A stretch of DNA of 64,000 bases. It comes from Neospora caninum Liverpool. Lineage: Eukaryota > Apicomplexa > Conoidasida > Eucoccidiorida > Sarcocystidae. Where the stretch lies: the NCBI RefSeq assembly GCF_000208865.1, contig NC_018387.1, forward strand, positions 124,001-188,000. The letters run 5' to 3'. The position numbers and the translations under genes were made by a program. The notes beneath the pieces are model-generated. The model made no database searches, was not told the DNA's origin, and saw nothing but the letters and a program-made list of their open reading frames with translations. Below are positions 24,323-36,001 of the stretch, in pieces. Position 1 is the stretch's first letter; every line of letters begins with the position of its first letter.

Positions 24323-25003
24323 CGCGCCACGCTGGCCACAAGCGGATCTCAGAGGCAGTTTCCTCCGGCTGCTTGTCTCCGCGAAGCTCCGTGGAAGTTT
24401 CTCTCGATCGGAACAGAACTGAGTCGCACGTAGAAGAAAGACGAGGACGGCGAGATGCGATGCACAGAGCAGGCGCCAGTGGGCGGCGAAGAGAACAAGG
24501 GAGAGAATAAAGCAAAGAGAGGAGAGCAAGAGCGAGAGAGGACACGAGAAAAGGAAGAGAGAGGGAAAGAGGCAGGGGAGAGACGGGAAGAAAAGCACAG
24601 TTTTTTTAGTGGGTTCCAGTCAGGATTCTACATTGAAAAAGAGGCCCAGCCCCATTGCGTTGTGAGAACCAGAAAAAAACGCGGAACGGTGTGCACGAGA
24701 CCGCTCCCGCTTTCTTTGTGGGCGTCCTGCGAACCAGCTAGTCCCACGGCCCTGTTCTCTTTTCACACCAGAGCACAAGCAAGAAGATGAGATTGCAAAA
24801 AAGACGAAACGGCAGGAGCGACTTTCGGCCTTGGTTTTCACTGAACAAAAACGGGACAAAACGGAAGCAAACCGGAAGCCGAGGGCCGCGCGCGCCTCTC
24901 TTGGACTGGACAGGGAAGTAGTTCGAGAGAAAGTTGCCACAGAAAAATCTACCCTTTGTTTCACCTTCTTCCTGCATGCAAAACCGTAGAGAACAAGGCG
25001 CGT

Positions 25004-28000
25004 TTAATCGTCTCTTCTTCGATGCGAAGCGCGGTAGCCTGCTCCGCCTAGTTCTCCTGAGCTTCTTCTCTCGCCACCGTGCCACGCCCCGCCTCCAGGC
25101 CTGAGGGTCGCCCCTTCGCCCCGCCTGAGGACCGCCCCTTCCCCCCCTCCGTGCATGTCTAGAGTCTCCCGACTGGTGCTCCTGCGAAAGGAGACGGAGT
25201 CTTCGTTTTGATAAAAGAAAGAATCTGAACCGGACCCGCCTCCGCCTCGCCTTCGCTCTCTCTCTTCGTCTCCCCAGCCTTCGCCTCGTCTTGGCGGCAG
25301 CGGCAGCAGGGCGCTGCTGTCTCCGCTGTCTCCGGCTAGTTGGGCTCCACCGACTCCGTTGCCCCCGTCGCCGAGCGCCCGAGAGGGAAACGAGAAGGAG
25401 GAAGGCGTGGCGGAAGCATAGGCAGAGAAGCCCGCTTTCGATGAGTCGAAAAAGGACGAGGTCGGCGGAGGGAGCAGAACGGGCGGCGCCGCAGGTCTTG
25501 CGGGGAAGTCGCCCGCGCCGCTCCCAAAAGGAAGCGACGGGCCCGAAGAAGAGACACCCGCGTCTTCTGCCCCTGCATAGGGGAAAGGCCCGCCGCCCCA
25601 GACGGGTCGCCCGGTGGAGGAAAACGCATGCCGCGAGGAAGCGTGGTCGGAGCCTTTATGGGTCTCGCCCCACTGAGGATCGCCCCTGTCTCCTTCGTAG
25701 CCGGGCCTTCTGTCTCGCTTCTCGGGCCCGCCAAACAGGGGCCCGCCGCGGGCCTTCGCCGTCCCCGCGGGCGGCCCCGGGCCCAACAGGGCGCGGCCCT
25801 CGCCGGAGCTGCTCGGGCTCCCGCTCGGGCCTCCAGTGCCCAGGAACTCTTCCTCGAAGTGCGAAGGTTCCCCGCCACGGCCAGGACGGGAAAAGAAGGA
25901 CGATCCCCGAACAAGGTTCGGCCCAGAAGAGATACGCGAGGGGAGATTCAGGATCCTCGGGCGCATAGGGCGCGCGTGGGGCTCTCCCGGAGCCGGCGGC
26001 GACAGGACCGTCACGGGCGCACCAGAAGAGACAGTTGAGGCTCCAGCGCCCCGTCGCGACCCCACAACGCCGCTGCCTCGCGGGCCCGGGCCGGGATCGC
26101 GCCGATCCCCGTTTCGCTCTGCGTCGCGGTCGCCCCCGCTGAAGCCTCTCGCGGCGTTCTTCAAAGAACTGCTCGAAAAGTCGTCGCTTTCTGGTTCGGG
26201 CGCAGGCGCAACCCCTCGGCGAGGGCCCGAAAAGGAAGGGGGATGCCGCCACTTCTCCCGGCGGAGCCGGTCAAAGGACGGTCGCGTGCCGGGGCGCCCT
26301 GGCCCGAGGAGACCGTCGCCTTGTGAGCTGGGCGGCGCAGAGCCAAAAGAAAAGGAAGCCTCCCCGCCTCGCTCTTCTCGGCTCGGCCCCGGCCGGTGAA
26401 GCGGAGGCGGGGGCGAGCTGTGAGGCGAGGAAGCAGGCGAGAAGTACGGAGAGGGACGGAAAGGCGCAGTCCTCCCGGGCGGGAGCGGAGGCAGCGCCGC
26501 GGGATACGCCGGCGGCAGAGACGAGGACGGCGAGGATGGAAGCGAACGCGGAGACTCTGCGAGGCCGCCAGAATCACGAGGCCCCGGAGAAGGCGGCGAA
26601 GACATCGGCGAAGGCGGAGGCAACCCCGGCTCGGACGGCGACCGGCTGCGGTCTCCCTGTCTCTCTCGGTCTTCCGCTCGCCTGGTGTCTCCTCGCCTCT
26701 CGCGCTGCAGAGCCCAGCCTTTGCGGGTCGGCGAGCCTTGTCGCGACGACGTCCGACTTTGGTCACCCGACAACGTTTCCACTGGGCTCGAGGGCCTCGG
26801 GACGCCTCTCTGTTCATCTTCCTTCCGCTCCTGTCTCTTTTTGCCCCCACCCCGCGGTTCGTCTCCATGGACTCTCCACACCGTTCGGTCCCTCGAGGTG
26901 TCTGCTTTCTCACAGGGCTCGTCTTTCTCGGTCTTCCCTGCCGGCTCCTCGCCCGCCTCTCTGCCGCCACTGACTGCGCCTGAAGCTGCGCTGTCTCCGC
27001 CCTGGAACTTCCCCGCTGGCGACTCGTCGCAAGACTCAGACGGTCCCTCTCCAGAACTCAGAAAAGCCGCGCCCTGCGAAGATACCGCAGACGATTTGTT
27101 CTCGCAACTCGAGTCGCCCAGTCCGGATTTTGACAGCGCAGCCGAGGCAGCGTTCGTGGTTCTCTCCCGCTCTTGCTGTGAGGTCCTCTTCGCGGTGGTG
27201 GAAGGTGAGGAGCTCCGCGAAGAGGGGACAGAAGAAGACATCGGCGAAGTGGAAAAGACAGACGCAGAGGACTGCGAAGAAGAGCCGCGCGCACTAGTCG
27301 TGTGGCGAGAGAAGCGGCGTTCTTCCGGGGAAATCCCCAAAGACGAAGAAGCCGGGGGCTTCCCGCCCTCGGAAAACGCCGAGGGCGGTGTGTTCCGCTC
27401 TCGTGGAGCCTCCAGGAGAGCCTTCGCACTCGCGCCACCCAAGTCGGCCGCCTCCTCCCTGCCTTCGTCTCGCCCTCGAGGGCCTTCCTCCTTCTCCACG
27501 CGGGAATTCGGCAAACTGCGCCGCACATCCGCGCCGGCGTCTCCGGCCTCAGAGAGCGACGGCGCCCTGTCTCTTCTCTCCGTAGAGCCGGAGACACCCT
27601 GTGGGTCAGACTTCAGCGACGGAAACTCCAGTCCTCCCGAAGCAGGCAACGGCCCTCTCGAGGGAAACGCCGCCATGCTCGAGTTCAGCGAGGCTGGTCG
27701 AGACTCTGAAGAAGAAGAAGAAGACGAGGAAGGAGAGAAGGGAGAAGAGGAGCTGTTGGCAGACAGGGAAGGCGGAGTCCGTGAGGGGTTCTGCTGCGTA
27801 CTGGAACCGAGAGACGACAAGGAAGAACCACTGTCTTCGTTCTCGGAGGCTGGTGTTTTCGTCTGCCGCTTGTCTGACACAGACGGAGAGAGAGGCATCT
27901 CCGGAACTGTGGGTTTTTTCTCTTTCTCGTCTCTCTGTCTGTCTTTCTCCGGGATCTTTGCGCCTTCGGGTGGACTGTCGGCAGGTGCTACAGGAGACGT

Positions 28001-30906
28001 GTCGCGCAAACTGGCGCGCGTCAAGAGGGCGTTCTTCTCAACCAAACCACACTGTCTTTCTTGAGTATCTCTCTTTCCGGCCCGTGCTTTCCCTCCTTCC
28101 TTCTCATCTTCACTGGAAGTCGACACGACACTGCGCTTCCTCTTCTGCGCACTCTGGGAACGTGGGTGTGCTTCTGTTTCCTTCTCTGTCCCGCGTTTTC
28201 CTTCTCGTTCACCATCCGGACAAGAACGACAGTCTTCTTCGTTCGGTCGCTCATCTTCTTTCTCATCTCTGTCCTGCACACGTAAACTGTCTCCTTTCTG
28301 GGGATCCGGGGGGACTGTCACCTTCGCTTCCCCTGTCTCTTCCTCGTGTCCCTCGCCTTGCTCGCTCCTCTGTTCCGCTCCTTCCTTTTCCTCTTCCGTC
28401 TTCATCGCGGCCTCGTTACATGATTTGTCTTCCTCTCTCGTGCTCTCTCCCTCTGCCTCCTCGCCCTTCTCTCCTCCTTCAGCCGCGACCTCTCCCTGTT
28501 CGCCCTCTGCCTTCCGGTGCTTTTGCGCGTCTCCTTCTTCCCCCCCCTTAGTGGTGTGCTCCTCTCTGACAGCTCCAGCCTTCTCTGTTTCCATCTCCGC
28601 TTCATCTCGTCCGTTTACTGTCTCCATCTCCGCGTCATCTCGTCCGTTTCCTGTCTCTACCTCCGCTTCATCTCGTCCGTTTACTGTCTCCATCTCCGCG
28701 TCATCTCGTCCGTTTCCAGTCTCTACCTCCGCTTCATCTCGTCCGTTTTCTGTCTCCTCTGCTTCATCACTTCCGTTTTCTGTCTCCTCCTCCGCTTCAC
28801 CCCTTCCGTTTTCTGGCTCCCGCTCCACACTTTCTGTTTCTCGCGCTCTCCCGTCTCCTTTCTTCGGCCTCTCGAGCTTGCCTTCTTCACCCTGTCCGAA
28901 GCTGGCATCGCGGTTGTCTGTCTCCTTCACGCCTTCCCTCTTCTCTTCCTTTCCTTGTTCGTGCAAGACTGCCTCTGCATCGGCTGCCTCACGACTTGCT
29001 GTCTCCTCCCGCAGTCCTTCGGTCTCTTTTCCCTCTTCCTCGCCTCCATCTCCAGACCTTAGAGACAACGCTCCACCCTCTCGCTCAGATGTCTCCTCTC
29101 GTCGGTTTTCTTCCCCGCCCTGCTTCGGGCCTCGGTCTTCTCCCGCCCCGTCAGCTTTCTCTCTCTCCTCTTCGACTTCCATCCGTTCCCTCCGCCAGTC
29201 CTTTCTCCTGTCCTCGTCAACTTCCTCGTCCTCAATCTCCTCTTTCTCTTTCTCTTCCTCTCTCTCTTCTTTCTCTTCCTCTCTCTCTTCTTTCTCTTCC
29301 TCTCTCTCTTCTTTCTCTTCCTCTCTCTCTTCTTTCTCTTCCTCTCGCTCTTCTTTCTCTTCCTCTCCCTTCTCTTCCTCTTTTTCTTTCTCTTCTTTCT
29401 CCTCGTTGCCTCCCTTCTTTCTCTTTTTCCGGTCGCGTTCTCGCCGCCCGGCGTCTTCGTCTTCCTCTTCGCCTTCGCACGCGTCAGGCGCCATGCACAC
29501 CAAGCCGATGATGTCTTTCAGTTCCAACACAGCGAAGGGGCGCCCTCGGCCAACTTCTCTCCGCTCGTCTTCGTCGCGCTTTTCGTCGTCTCTGCGTCCC
29601 GCCCTGCCTTCTCTCCTCTCTGTTTTCGGCTCGTCGTCCCTCTGCCTTCCAGGTTTTCCGCTCTCCCGCTCTCTGCGCACCTCAAACCCCTCGCGCGTCG
29701 CCTGGGCTTCTCCGCTCTTCGCGATCCTACTCGGCAGCGCTCCCACCTGCTTTTCCAGCAACGGGCAGAGCGTCACCAACTCTCGCACGGAGTTGAGCAT
29801 GCATCGCAGGCGCCGGTCGTCTGCTCTGTTCGCACTCTCGCGCCTTTCCACCGCAACCCTCCGAGACTTTCCTTCCTCTTCTCGCTCTCTTCCCCGCCCG
29901 CCCTCTCGTCCGCCCCTCGCGTCTTCTTCCTCGGAGTCCGAGGACAGCGTCTCCAGCCCGGGCCAGCGGACGTTGGCGGCGAAGTCCAGACTCACGCAGA
30001 TCTCGTTCGACGACGCCAGAGACGACGCGTTCTTCGAAAACGCGCTGTTCACGTTCTTCTCGAGGAACGAAAAGTACGCCTCGTCCCCGTCGAGAGATCC
30101 CGCCCTGTCTCCCGTCTCCGGCGCCGCAAACGCGGACTTCCCGAGGGCCTCGCACGCGCCCTTTCTGTCCAAGAAATCGAGCGAGAAACCGTCGCGGTCG
30201 TCCCGGCCGTCCGGCCTCGGAGCCTCGCCCAACTGAGAAAGCAGCTGCAGACACGAAAACGGGAAGAGGTTGCCGTCAGCAGAGAGCGAGGACGCTCTGC
30301 CCGGCGCATGCGCGGACGAGGGCGGCGAGGCCTTGGCCCCTTTCCCTTCGCGCGAGGAGCCTGTCAGCGAGTTCTCGCGTGAAAACGAACTCAAATCTGA
30401 AGATGCTTCCCGATGCTTCCGGCCCGTCGTCGAGGTCGTAGGTGTCGGGGAAAACCCAGAGACAAACGAAAAATCCAGTGCGGCGTCCCCCCGCGACGGG
30501 GTCTCGTAGCGATACGCCTCCAACAGACGAAGCTGCAGCGTTTGGAAAGGCAACTCGCATGCAAGGCAGCTCGCCACAGTCCCTGGGAAAAAAAGAAAGA
30601 GGGAGATACGCAAATGAGGAAGCCAAGGCGGAGAGAAGAACCAAGGTATAGAGGGGAGAGAGACGCGGAAAACGGTGAGAAAAACGGGAAACCACAGAAT
30701 CGACAGCAGGGAGAAAGTCGAGAAAAGGTGAACGGGTCAAAACAGAACGGAGGGGGACATCAAAGGACACAAAGAACCAAATGAGCTTCCCTCTGCAGCG
30801 AAAAAAGACATATAGGTAAACAAAGAGAAAGAGACAAAACAAACAGGCAACTCAACGCCCAGTGACATGGGCAGATATGCGTCAGTATGCCTCCAGAGAT
30901 ATCTCG

Positions 30907-30939
<33 letters not shown>

Positions 30940-33900
30940 TGTATGTATGTATGTATGTATGTATATTAAGACAAAGAAAAAAAGCGACACCTAAATACAT
31001 GGATACATAGACAAGGAATATATATGCAGATATTAAAATTGGAAACCACAGATGTTGCGGAGAGCGGGATGAAAAAAGGAATCTTACACCTTGGCAGTCT
31101 CTGCATCAGGTAGCCAGAGAAGAAAAGAATTTAGTTTCTTACCATCTGCAGCGTAAAGCATCAATCTGTCGGCGAGAGGATGACCTGACTCTCGCGCCGC
31201 AGGAGGAATCCGCAAGACCGTCACTGCCTGAAAAAGCGGAAAGAGAGAAGGAAAAGAACTATGAGAGAGACGGCCTGAGCAAGCGCAAGAAAAGAAAGTC
31301 AAGAGGCAATGTGTGGGACGGGAAGAACGCTGTTCAGTGCTGAGTCGAATGCATGCGTGCATCCACAGCCACGGGACGCTCTCCGCGAGACTGCTGAGAC
31401 GAGGGAAACGGGAAGGCAACTGGAGCATTTGTCGGCCTGCGTCTTGGTCCGCAGAGAGACAGGCACGAGAGGCAAAAAAACGGCCAAGATTTCGAGCGGC
31501 AGAGAAAATCGAAGAAAAGGACGTACAGCTCCATCTGCCAACGTGTCGGAGTGCGCGCCGCCGAGCTGGGCGAAGGGAGAGGCAGCTGCCGCTCCTGGAG
31601 CCATCCAGGCGGAGGAGAACGCACCTAAATCGTGGCCTAGACCTGCAAATAGAAAAAAGTCTACAAGGGAGGCGCGGATTATGGAGATCGCCGCGGTTTC
31701 TTCCGAGAAAAGCGTCGAAACGAAACAGGGGAGAGACTCAACAGAGACGCGCGACAGGCACAGAAGAAACGCTCGGTCGCAGGCGACACAGAAAAAGCAG
31801 AGACGACGGAAGAGAGACGTCCCTGGGTTTGCTATCACACGAACGGTACATGTACAAACGCACGAACTTCTTGATCTGCGAGAGCAAGAAAAGACAATAG
31901 AAATCTGCTGGTGCGACAGAGCGGAAACGATCGAGCAGACTCTCGCGCAAAACTCGTTGAATGGCTGCATCAAGCGAGTGTCGACACGCAAATACAGGCG
32001 AGCATGTATGGGCGCAGAAATGTGAGGGTTCGCTCGCTGTGGGAGAAGCATTTTCGGAACATTTCCGCATGTACCTTGTCTCCGTCCACTGCATGCACCT
32101 CCGAGGGCTTTCGGATCCCAGACGTCGTCTCTGTCTCTCGACCTTGTTCCGTCTCCGTCTTCTTCCCGCCTGCCGTCTTCGTCTTCTTTCCTCCCTCGCA
32201 GTTCTCCCTTCGCCCGTCTGCCTCGCCCCCCAGGCGTCTGGTGGGCCGGGAGTTTGTCGCACAGACTCGCGGGCTCCTGGAGCCGGTCGCCGGCGAAAGG
32301 AGACACCCCCGCGCCTCCTTGGCCCACGCCCCCGAAGGCACCAGCCGCCGTGTTGTGCGTGTGCGCGAGCGACGAAGCGAGGTCCTGCTTCTTTGGAGAC
32401 GACGAGACTCCAGAGCCGCCCGAGAGCCTGTCGAATGCGCCTGCCTTCCGCTCGTCGAACCCGTCTCTCTCCTGCGCCTTGAGGGGTGGGCTCAGACTTC
32501 GCCCCTCGCCGCCCGCCGCACGGCCGCCGAGAGCAGACTTGATGCTGGCGAGGTCCAGTTGCCCAGGGCTCGCTTTGCTCATCCCCTGCAGGAGCTTCGC
32601 GAGCGCCTCTTCCGACAGAGAGGCTCTGCTGAGTGTCGCGTCCTCTCCGAGAACTGAAGCGCGCCGATTGGCGAGTGCAGCGACGGCGACGCCGGGCGAG
32701 GCAGTCGAGAGCTCGGCGGGGTGCGTCGCCACGGTGTCTCGGTAATCTTCTTCCGGCGCCTCGCACGAGTCGTGGAGAGGGTCCCAAAAAGTCATCGCGC
32801 ACAGCCAGGTGTCTGGGAGACGATCGGGGTCGACGCTCGCGGGCAGCCGTCGCCACTTCTTGCACGCTTCACACTGAACGCGCCGCCCCACAGCGGAAAA
32901 GTAGAGAGACGCGCGAGAATGGACCAGGAGACACTCCGGGCGCCAAGACGAGGAGAAACCCCAGACGCAAACGAGAGAGTGGAGAGTGGAGGGACAGGCA
33001 GCAGTGTGAGTCTACGAACACCATCCCAAGCGACGACAGATTCACAAATATAGGGCGGTGCTGAATGCCAAAGCGAAAGTTGACCGGTGAACAAGGTGCC
33101 TGCCCCAGAGAAGACGTCCTCCCACGTTTCTATCACGCGAAAAAACAACGGAGCCGAAAAGTCGATGCATGTGTGCATGTGCGCCCAAGCAGACACGGCT
33201 TCTCTAAATCGATGAGGGTACAGCCGCCTGCGTGGGGACAAAACGTTATCCGTACGCGCGGAACCGTGGTGACCTTCACCTACACACGCAACACGAGACT
33301 GCGTTCAGAAGTATCGTCTCTTGCGGCAGGTCCGTACCTGAACCCAGTTGTCCACTGCAGCGCTGGTCGCCTCTGCGACGCCCTTCCCATCTGTGGCTTG
33401 TGTCGCGTGGTGGGTTTCGAGGGAGCCTTCGCCTTCGGGAACCGGAGTCTGCCTAGAGACAGGAAACTGCGGAGCGCGCTGCGTGTTCGCGCCGGCTGGC
33501 GTCTCTGGGGCCTTCGCGAGATTCAGTCCCCGCCCGACGGACGGCGGCTGGGACGCTCTGACACCCGCACCCGGCACCTGCCGAGACAGCCAGTTCTCCC
33601 CGCGGGCCAAAGCTGCAGAGGCGAAGGAAGGGCGCAGCACGCGGACGAAAGGCGTAGGGAACCAGAAAGAGAAGAAGCACCCATCGTTGACAGGCGTGGT
33701 TCCCTGCATGCGCACGCAATTCTACATCTCATCGCACTCCACAGAAAAGCACTTAGATACACATATACATGTGTGTATATATATGAGCATGTATGAGAAT
33801 GTGAAGCCCGTGTCGCAAGTGTGACAAGCAGATGCTTCCCTCTGGATTTCTTCCGTTACCCCCTTCCTGCGTGAAACGTTTTGAAACCGGCGTGAGAAGA

Positions 33901-36001
33901 CCGCCTGAAGAAATAAAGGTTTCTTTTTCATCTCACATCCCAGCAAGAGAGAAGCGGAGTTCGGGAGGCTGGGAGTCGCCAGCGGATCGGTAACGCCGCG
34001 CGCTGGACCGTCGCCTTGCTTGGAAGCATCCCCTGTCTTGTTGTCGTTTGCGTCTCCCACGGCAGGAGGCGCGGCGTTGCGAAGATGCGAGGCAAGCGCT
34101 GAGGAGAGAAGCGACGAAGAAAGGTCAATCCCTCTGGCCCAGGCCAGCGATCCGTTCGGTTTCTGAGAAAGCGAAGCGAGCAAATGCGACAGGTTCTCGC
34201 GATCAATCAACCCACCGGCAGCGAGAGACTGAACGAGTGCATGGGCAGTTTCCTCCATGCGAGAAGAGGGCCCGCCAGAAGCCAAGGCCTCGAGAGAAGG
34301 AAAGGGGGGAGAAGTCGGCGCCATCCGCTCTGGAGAGCCGAGACGCGGCTCACGTGCACCCGAGGCAGAAGCTGGATTTGACAGAGAAGCGGAAAGAGAA
34401 GGCGAACACGTCGATGGACCTGAGGCCGAGAAAGGCTGTCCTGCCGATCCGCCGCCGAGCCCGGACGCTTGGCCCTTGGGTTGAAGCGCAGACGGGATTA
34501 AAGAAGCCGCTGTGCGCAAAGGAGATTGCGAAACAACGACAACTCTCCTTCCAGATCGAGGATAAGCACGCGGGATGGACAACCATGCAGACGTTCCTCG
34601 CACCCCACGAACCGACGGGCCTCCCCGCGACACGACCCCCTCTGGTGATGAAAACACGCAAAAGGACAACTGAGACACCGCACACCAGATTTGCATGGAG
34701 CCTGCACATATGATAGCTATAGAGATCTGCGAAGGTTCGAGGTCGATTCGGGCGGAACAAGATGCGCGTGCGCGCGCGGCCACAGCGAAATCACATCTTC
34801 GGTGACAGACATGAGCACGGCAGGGTGTCTCTGTCGCCCCGCGGGAAAAGACATTTCTCTCCAGGTGTTCAGTTGAATCTATTTCCACAATCGTTGTCAT
34901 CTTATCTATGCTGGCGCGCCGTGCAGTGGCGATGCCGCATCCTGTCCACTTGTGGGTGTCGCTCCCTCACAGAAATGGATGAGACAACTCCAGTTTTTGC
35001 TGCGTGACAGGCGCTTCCCCGCAATCCACAGACTCGGAAACCCACAGATGGAGTTGCACTCCACGTGTGAAGCGTCGGCCTTCACGATGCTTCCCCCACG
35101 AAATGTTTGCAAGTTTTGTGGGACCGTTTGCTTTACCTCTTCCCGCGTTTCCGGCTGTCGCCAAAACCGGCAGCCCCGTCTCCTCATAGGGGACCGCGTT
35201 CGCCTCAGCGGGTGTCTCCGCTCCGGCCCCGCCGTCGGGCGTCTCGTCGCACTTCCGTTTTTTCCCTCGCTGGGCCGCTGCGACATTGAACCGCCGTTTT
35301 CCGGAAGTCCCGGCGTGTCCTTCGAAGAGAGACGCAGCCTGGGAGCAGCGGCTCGGCGACGCATCTCGTCCGAAAACGTCTTCTTCGCTCTCGAAAGGCG
35401 CAAAGTCTGCGTCTTGGCCGCGGAAAGGCGCGTGGGAAGACACGTGACCCGGCGTGAGCCCCGCGAGACCGTCTTCTGCCTCCTCCACAGGATAGGACAC
35501 GGCCACGAACCCGTCGCTGTTCAGCGAGTTCTGTCGTCGCCCGCCTCGAGAGCTTTTCCCGCCCCTGACGCCTCCCCGCATCGCCGGCGCGCTGCCTCCG
35601 CGTCGTCCCCATCCCGAGACGGCTGGGACCGAAGCCGCCAGAGACTTCTCTTCGAGAAACAGCCCCGGAGACGCGAGCGCTGCGCTGGCCGCGTCGCCGA
35701 GGCGCGGTCCGCGCGCTGAGTGAGGGATCGTCGGGGGATCGACGGGGCACGCCGCCTCATTCGCGGGAGTCAGTAGCTGGGAAGACGGCAAGCCATCGAG
35801 GCTCGAGTCGCAAGTGTCGCCCTCTTCTTCTGGAGCGGTGCAAGACGCGCGGGCCTGGTCCCACCGGTTCTTGTTGCACTGCCACCGCGGATTGGCCATC
35901 AACGCCGCGTACTCAGTGTCTGTACACCCCGGCAGGCGACGCCACTTGTCGCACTTGTCGCACTGGACCCAGCGGTCGTGCTTCTCCGCGCCAGACACCA
36001 T
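25004..36001 (-). CDS. Large double CW-type zinc-finger protein, 7 exons
   Basis: Minus-strand exons are 36001-35137, 34509-33937, 33612-33338, 32873-32075, 31642-31527, 31227-31143 and 30582-25004; all phases agree, giving 2,763 residues. The first CW finger is at about 10-60 (WVQCDKCDKWRRLPG, then WQCNKNRWDQARASC). The second, at about 568-620, is assembled across a splice: NWVQ closes one exon and CEACKKWRRLP opens the next, followed by WLCAMTFWDPLHDSC. CW domains read histone H3 lysine-4 methylation, so a chromatin role is likely. The remainder is low complexity: a Glu/Lys repeat EEKEERE (about 1300-1350), an 11-residue acidic repeat (about 1490-1570), then Ser/Pro/Gly/Arg-rich sequence to the C-terminus. 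No catalytic domain is visible. The donor at 32075 could instead lie about 20 bases upstream in the same phase. The start could be further upstream, but CW1 begins only ten residues after this ATG. Confidence 0.85.
28583..28815 (-). repeat. 33-bp tandem repeat in CW protein (11-residue acidic unit)
   Basis: About seven imperfect copies of a 33-bp unit encode variants of Asp-Glu/Asp-Ala-Glu-Met/Val-Glu-Thr-Val/Gly-Asn-Gly-Arg. Copies alternate between two subtypes (MET-VNGR and VET-GNGR), suggesting amplification of a 66-bp pair. The array lies in the last exon of the CW gene and keeps the frame. Confidence 0.85.
29239..29400 (-). repeat. 21-bp tandem repeat in CW protein (EEKEERE)
   Basis: Six or so copies of a 21-bp, almost pure polypyrimidine unit (plus-strand sense) encode Glu-Glu-Lys-Glu-Glu-Arg-Glu on the coding strand, flanked by less regular Glu/Lys runs. 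The product would be a long, highly charged helix or a disordered acidic tract. Confidence 0.9.
30911..30964. repeat. (ATGT)n tetranucleotide microsatellite
   Basis: About thirteen perfect ATGT units lie in the last intron of the CW gene (30583-31142). It is the only long tetranucleotide array in a window otherwise dominated by TA dinucleotides. Confidence 0.95.

Larger units (their letters stand above)
23146..25003. other. Convergent spacer with TA repeats and an AT-rich island
   Basis: The stretch lies between the CFIm25 stop and the stop of the large CW-domain gene. It contains (TA)n tracts at 23618-23635 and 23671-23713 and the AT-rich island listed separately. Remaining open frames are Arg/Ser-rich shadows with no family resemblance. 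Confidence 0.5.

Noticed and set aside
26685..30236. Long plus-strand Ser/Phe-rich frames (459 and 603 codons)
   Set aside because: They are antisense to the Glu/Lys/Arg-rich last exon of the CW gene; GAA/GAG codons read as Ser/Phe on the other strand.
30911..30964. Regular repeats considered as CRISPR or telomeric repeats
   Set aside because: Units are 2-4 bases without spacers, and coccidian telomere repeats are TTTAGGG-type. These are microsatellites.
33164..33796. Plus-strand frame of 243 codons
   Set aside because: It overlaps the CW gene exon 33338-33612 on the other strand and has no start context or family resemblance.
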